Shown one piece after another: positions 60,726-64,000 of a stretch of 64,000 nt of DNA. The stretch lies in the NCBI GenBank assembly GCA_020722565.1, contig DYKO01000007.1, forward strand, positions 62,001-126,000. Reading direction: 5' to 3'. The position numbers and the translations under genes were made by a program. Numbering within the stretch: the first letter of the stretch is position 1; the number at the start of each line of letters is the position of its first letter. The DNA comes from Rikenella microfusus (GTDB lineage: Bacteria > Bacteroidota > Bacteroidia > Bacteroidales > Tenuifilaceae). A model generated the notes under the pieces. It saw nothing but the letters and a program-made list of their open reading frames with translations. It was not told where the DNA came from and ran no database searches.

Positions 60726-61883
60726 ATGAACCCTACGAAAATAAAATTGTTGCTTATCGTTCTCATTTTTATTGAGTTTAATACAATTGCGCAAACCGAA
60801 GGTTTTGTTTTCAAAACCCTTAACGAGGTGCCAACCAGTCCGGTAAAAGATCAGCAACGAACCGGAACCTGTTGGAGCTTTGCCACTACATCGTTCATTG
60901 AAACGGAGCTGATAAGAATGGGGCAACCGATTTTCGATATCTCAGAAATGTACTTTGTGCGTCATGCATATGCGCTAAAAGCTAAAGAGTACATCCGTTT
61001 TCAGGGCGCCAATAACTTTGGCCAGGGTGGACAGGCTCACGATGTGTTGAATGTAATCAGAGAGCACGGTATGGTAGATGAAACGGAATATCCTGGGTTG
61101 AATTACGATTCCGATGTACATGCCCATGCCGAACTGGAAAAGATTCTCAGCGCTTTTGTTGAAACTATTGTAAAAAATCCCATTAAAAAACTCTCCACCG
61201 CATGGTTCAATGCTTACAATGGAATACTGGATGCATATCTTGGTAAACTCCCCAACAAAAATGTCTCGCCATTAGCGAACGTAGGTTTTAATCCCGATGA
61301 TTACGTTGAGTTGACTTCTTTTAGCCATCATCCTTACTACAAAAAGGTGATATTAGAAATTCCTGATAACTGGTCGCACAATCAGTACTACAATCTTCCT
61401 CTTGACGAACTAATGCAGGTTTTGAAGTATGCAATTGAAAATGGTTTCTCGGTTTGTTGGGATGGCGATGTAAGCGAAAAAAGTTTTGCCTACAGTAAGG
61501 GCGTTGCTGTATTACCCATATCAAAAGTTGAAGAGCTAACCGGTTCCGACAAGGACCGTTGGACAAATATTTCCAAAGACGATCTCAGCCACCTTTTAGC
61601 CAACTTCGATAGGCCTGTTCCTGAGCTAAGGGTTACACAAGAAAATCGGCAGCAAAACTTTGAGAACCTTACCACCACCGACGATCACCTGATGCACATA
61701 ACTGGTATGGCTACTGATCAAAACGGAACGCTGTATTTTATTACCAAAAATAGCTGGGGCTCCGATGGAGTTTACAAGGGCTTTTTATACATGTCGGAGG
61801 CCTACGTAAGAATGAAAACCATTGCCATTATGGTACATAGGAAAGCTATCCCACAGGAGATTGCACACAAATTAGGTATTTAA
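60726..61883 (+). CDS. Secreted C1 family (papain/bleomycin hydrolase-like) cysteine peptidase
   Basis: 385 residues with a signal peptide (1-22). Papain-type triad: Gln and Cys in QQRTGTCWSF (Cys about residue 49), His in DHLMHITGMA (about residue 325), Asn in KNSWG (about residue 346). The arrangement and length fit the C1B/aminopeptidase C-bleomycin hydrolase group, but with an export signal, unlike the cytoplasmic type. Its stop overlaps that of the convergent LuxE-like gene by 4 bases. Confidence 0.92.
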   Translation: MNPTKIKLLLIVLIFIEFNTIAQTEGFVFKTLNEVPTSPVKDQQRTGTCWSFATTSFIETELIRMGQPIFDISEMYFVRHAYALKAKEYIRFQGANNFGQGGQAHDVLNVIREHGMVDETEYPGLNYDSDVHAHAELEKILSAFVETIVKNPIKKLSTAWFNAYNGILDAYLGKLPNKNVSPLANVGFNPDDYVELTSFSHHPYYKKVILEIPDNWSHNQYYNLPLDELMQVLKYAIENGFSVCWDGDVSEKSFAYSKGVAVLPISKVEELTGSDKDRWTNISKDDLSHLLANFDRPVPELRVTQENRQQNFENLTTTDDHLMHITGMATDQNGTLYFITKNSWGSDGVYKGFLYMSEAYVRMKTIAIMVHRKAIPQEIAHKLGI

Positions 61884-62860
61884 CCGTAAACCAAAAGGTT
61901 ACAACCACGAATAGGAGCGGAGTCCATTCGACCAAGGACCTCAAAATAACCATTAGGATGTAACTTCCCCATATCCTGAGTTTGGATAAAAGCACAGGAG
62001 TATATATTGGCCAAGTCAATTATGTTTATTCCTCCGGTTGTTTCTACTGGTGCAAGAGAGAATGGATCGTTAGTTTCACGAATTAGTACCCTCATCCATG
62101 GGGGGCATTGAAAAAGACCATCGCCTTTTGAGTAGGCCTGCGAAAGCAGCTCGGTCATGCCATACTCCGAATGAATGCTCCCCACTCCATAAGCCAACTT
62201 TAGCTGGGTATGCAGCTCCTCACGTATCATCTCCTTACGTCGTCCCTTCATTCCTCCGGTTTCCATAACAATGGTATTGCGCAGCTGCAGCTTATGTTGC
62301 TCCGACAAATCAAGTAGGGCAAAGGAAACTCCTATTAGTAGGCACTTGAGACCCTCACTATCGAGGCGTTGAAGTTTGCTTGCCAACTCATCGAACTGGT
62401 AAAGATAAAAGCCGCTTTCGCTGCTGCCCGACTGGCGGATTAAATCATCCACCATAAAAACCAGCGATGAACCGGTTCGTTCCAGATAAGCGGGTAGAAG
62501 TGCCAATATGGTATAATTGGAAATATCCCCGTAAAAGGATTTAAACCCTTGGGTGAAGCTCTGCTTGTATAAATTAACATCGGCCACCAGGTGGCGGCTG
62601 GTTTCAGAACCAGTGGTACCGCTACTGGTAAACTCTACTTCGGGTTTATAACCCTTTGTGATTATTTGTTGGGTTTTAAAAAACTGTATTGGTAAAAAGG
62701 GAATTGCACCAATGGTATCAACACTTTCGGGGTGTATCCTAAGTAAATCGACGTAGGTTCGGTAAACTTCAACATTGGCGTATTGGAAGCGGAAAATCTC
62801 GAGTGCCAATTGCTCAAAATCGGCATTATCTTTAATTTGAAAAATTTTATCTGCAAGCAT
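61880..62860 (-). CDS. LuxE-type acyl-protein synthetase family protein
   Basis: 326 residues. The ANL-like ATP loop FTSSGTTGSETSRH (about 77-90) and the downstream YGMTELLSQAY (about 236-246) match LuxE acyl-protein synthetases, which activate fatty acids with ATP and carry them on a Cys. In Bacteroidota they are often annotated just as acyl transferase. No LuxC, LuxD or luciferase gene is in the window, so the role is unknown. TATTTTTG lies 20 bases upstream. Confidence 0.85.
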   Translation of the reverse strand: MLADKIFQIKDNADFEQLALEIFRFQYANVEVYRTYVDLLRIHPESVDTIGAIPFLPIQFFKTQQIITKGYKPEVEFTSSGTTGSETSRHLVADVNLYKQSFTQGFKSFYGDISNYTILALLPAYLERTGSSLVFMVDDLIRQSGSSESGFYLYQFDELASKLQRLDSEGLKCLLIGVSFALLDLSEQHKLQLRNTIVMETGGMKGRRKEMIREELHTQLKLAYGVGSIHSEYGMTELLSQAYSKGDGLFQCPPWMRVLIRETNDPFSLAPVETTGGINIIDLANIYSCAFIQTQDMGKLHPNGYFEVLGRMDSAPIRGCNLLVYG

Positions 62861-62879
62861 ATCATCTAGTAAGATAATG

Positions 62880-62887
62880 CAAAAATA
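62880..62887 (-). promoter_or_regulatory. -7 box (TATTTTTG) for the LuxE-like gene
   Basis: Exact TAnnTTTG on the minus strand, 20 bases before the ATG at 62860; no -33 TTTG found. Confidence 0.4.
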
Positions 62888-62932
62888 GCAAGCAGAAATT
62901 TCTTTTAAGTGTAAAGCTAAAAAAATTGTGAG

Positions 62933-63826
62933 CTAATCCACATCACGACCTAAAATTGCCCTATATATTGAAAACCAGTGTTGATGTTCCAGCGTAACTG
63001 TTGATGCCTCAATTGCCATTTTTATGCGTTGAAAATTTCCGGTTCCTATAACCGGTATAATCCCAGAAGGATGAGTAATCAACCAGCTAATGGCCACCTG
63101 CTCGGGTTGCAGCTTTAGCATTTGGCCAGCTTGTTGCAGCGACTGGAAGACCCTCCTTTCAGTGTTTGAAACAGGATTCAAAAGTTTTCCTCCCGCCAAG
63201 GGAGACCAAGCCATTGGTATAATCCGCTTTGCCATCATGTAATCGAGGGTACCATTATGAATGCAGTTGGGTTTAAGTGGCGATATTTCAACCTGATTGA
63301 CCACCAAGGGAACATCAAGGTAGGATTGTAGTATATCAATTTGTAGGGGTTGAAAATTGGATATGCCAAAGTGCAGCACCTTTCCCGATTGCCTTAAATG
63401 GCTGAAAGCCATTGCCACTTCGGCTGGATTTAGCAGCGGCGATGGTCGATGAAGCAATAGCAGATCGATGTAATCGGTTCCAAAGTTGCGTAGCGATTGT
63501 TCCACTGAGTTAACAATGTGCCGATAACTATATTCGTAATGCTTTATAAAAACATCGGGGAATTTTTTGGAGAGCAAACGGATGCCGCATTTGGTAACCA
63601 GTTTGATTTTGCTCCGAACCAAAGGTTTTAAAGCCAGAGCTTTACCAAAAAGTTGCTCGCAGGAGTAATCGCCATAAATATCGGCGCTATCTATGGTATC
63701 AACTCCAATATCGATGCACTTTTCGGTTAGGTCGAGCAGCTCTCTGGCGCTTAGTTTCCATTCTGGCAAACGCCAATGCCCCAACGCTATAGGTGAAATT
63801 TTTATTTTTTCAAAATTGTGTGCCAT
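62933..63826 (-). CDS. Aldo/keto reductase
   Basis: 297 residues, a single TIM barrel. Visible: DTIDSADIYGDYSCE (Asp/Tyr of the tetrad, about 40-54), KCGIR (Lys about 79), LLLHRPSPLLNP (His about 125), and the NADPH end VIGTGNFQRI (about 262-271). It resembles the YdhF group, which reduce carbonyls in the cytoplasm. It overlaps the upstream receptor-like gene by one base (TAATG), so the two are likely coupled. Confidence 0.93.
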   Translation of the reverse strand: MAHNFEKIKISPIALGHWRLPEWKLSARELLDLTEKCIDIGVDTIDSADIYGDYSCEQLFGKALALKPLVRSKIKLVTKCGIRLLSKKFPDVFIKHYEYSYRHIVNSVEQSLRNFGTDYIDLLLLHRPSPLLNPAEVAMAFSHLRQSGKVLHFGISNFQPLQIDILQSYLDVPLVVNQVEISPLKPNCIHNGTLDYMMAKRIIPMAWSPLAGGKLLNPVSNTERRVFQSLQQAGQMLKLQPEQVAISWLITHPSGIIPVIGTGNFQRIKMAIEASTVTLEHQHWFSIYRAILGRDVD

Positions 63827-64000
63827 TATTCAATTTTAAAGTATGAAGATGCGTCCTTAAGATCGGTAGCCAGTTTAAGCAGATGCTCAGAGTAAATTCT
63901 TAAATCGGCGGCAATAGTACTGGTTTGCTGGCTAACATCCGATAGGATGGTCATGGATTCCTTAATTTTTTCGGTTTCAACCTGCTGCTCGCTGAACTCA
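63826..64000 (-). CDS. Methyl-accepting chemotaxis-type protein, C-terminal 57 residues only
   Basis: The minus strand reads into the window edge and ends with TAA at 63828-63826. The 57 residues (QQVETEKIKESMTILSDVSQ, then IAADLRIYSEHLLKLATDLK and SYFKIE) form a helical hairpin end like that of chemotaxis receptor signalling domains. The stop shares an A with the ATG of the aldo/keto reductase (TAATG). Upstream domains lie outside the window. Confidence 0.65.
   Translation of the reverse strand, partial: EFSEQQVETEKIKESMTILSDVSQQTSTIAADLRIYSEHLLKLATDLKDASSYFKIE

Overview
The window is chromosomal DNA from a member of the Bacteroidota, most likely a Bacteroidales/Marinilabiliales-type bacterium with a type IX secretion system (T9SS). 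The evidence is a giant SprB-repeat protein with a gliding-type C-terminal sorting domain next to a PorP/SprF partner, a second protein with the same sorting domain, cydAB preceded by a DUF4492 gene, a short-chain-type threonine dehydrogenase, a fused DAHP synthase/chorismate mutase, AsmA and TlpA families typical of the phylum, and many promoters of the Bacteroidota type (TTTG, about 19 bases, TAnnTTTG). No phage, integron, CRISPR array or intact insertion sequence was seen. The species cannot be named from the sequence.

Layout. 1-11.4 kb (minus strand): an amidohydrolase (cut by the edge) and a DUF4296 lipoprotein, then the surface-protein cluster: PorP/SprF protein, a 2883-residue adhesin with nine Ig-like and about eighteen SprB repeats, and a small secreted protein resembling the adhesin's N-terminal domain. 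11.9-15.4 kb: asnS, rpoN and a PAP2-like membrane protein in one run. 15.4-20.1 kb: a GT-C-like membrane protein, a universal stress protein, a patatin-like protein and trpS. 20.2-25.6 kb: cysS, a pocket of gene decay (a glycosyltransferase relic and an SRPBCC gene with a nonsense codon), and rnr. 26.3-33.5 kb: a T9SS cargo protein, an AI-2E transporter, MTA phosphorylase, a GNAT protein, adk, obg, a PAP2 phosphatase, pssA and purS. 33.5-38.8 kb (minus): DAHP synthase/chorismate mutase, a radical SAM protein, and the cytochrome bd operon DUF4492-cydA-cydB plus a 42-residue membrane peptide too short for ordinary gene calling. 38.9-48.4 kb: two large AsmA-like proteins, with a class II aldolase/mtnA pair between them. 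The second AsmA gene sits in a tight four-gene unit with a TlpA thioredoxin, a DsbA-like protein and a Cys-rich lipoprotein, closed by a hairpin. 48.4-54.1 kb: a YifB/ComM ATPase, a YitT protein, a four-helix-bundle protein and leuS. 54.5-64 kb: a serpin, a HAD hydrolase, a CAU tRNA, threonine dehydrogenase, an unknown secreted protein, a FadL-type porin, a papain-like peptidase, a LuxE-type protein, an aldo/keto reductase and the end of a chemotaxis-receptor-like protein.

How genes work together. MtnP, MtnA and the class II aldolase could form a methylthioadenosine salvage shunt. The TlpA/AsmA/DsbA-like/Cys-rich lipoprotein unit looks like a dedicated envelope thiol system and is the best candidate for an undescribed module. 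The cytochrome bd operon indicates microaerobic or oxygen-protective respiration. The adhesin, PorP protein and small domain protein form a T9SS surface-structure locus.
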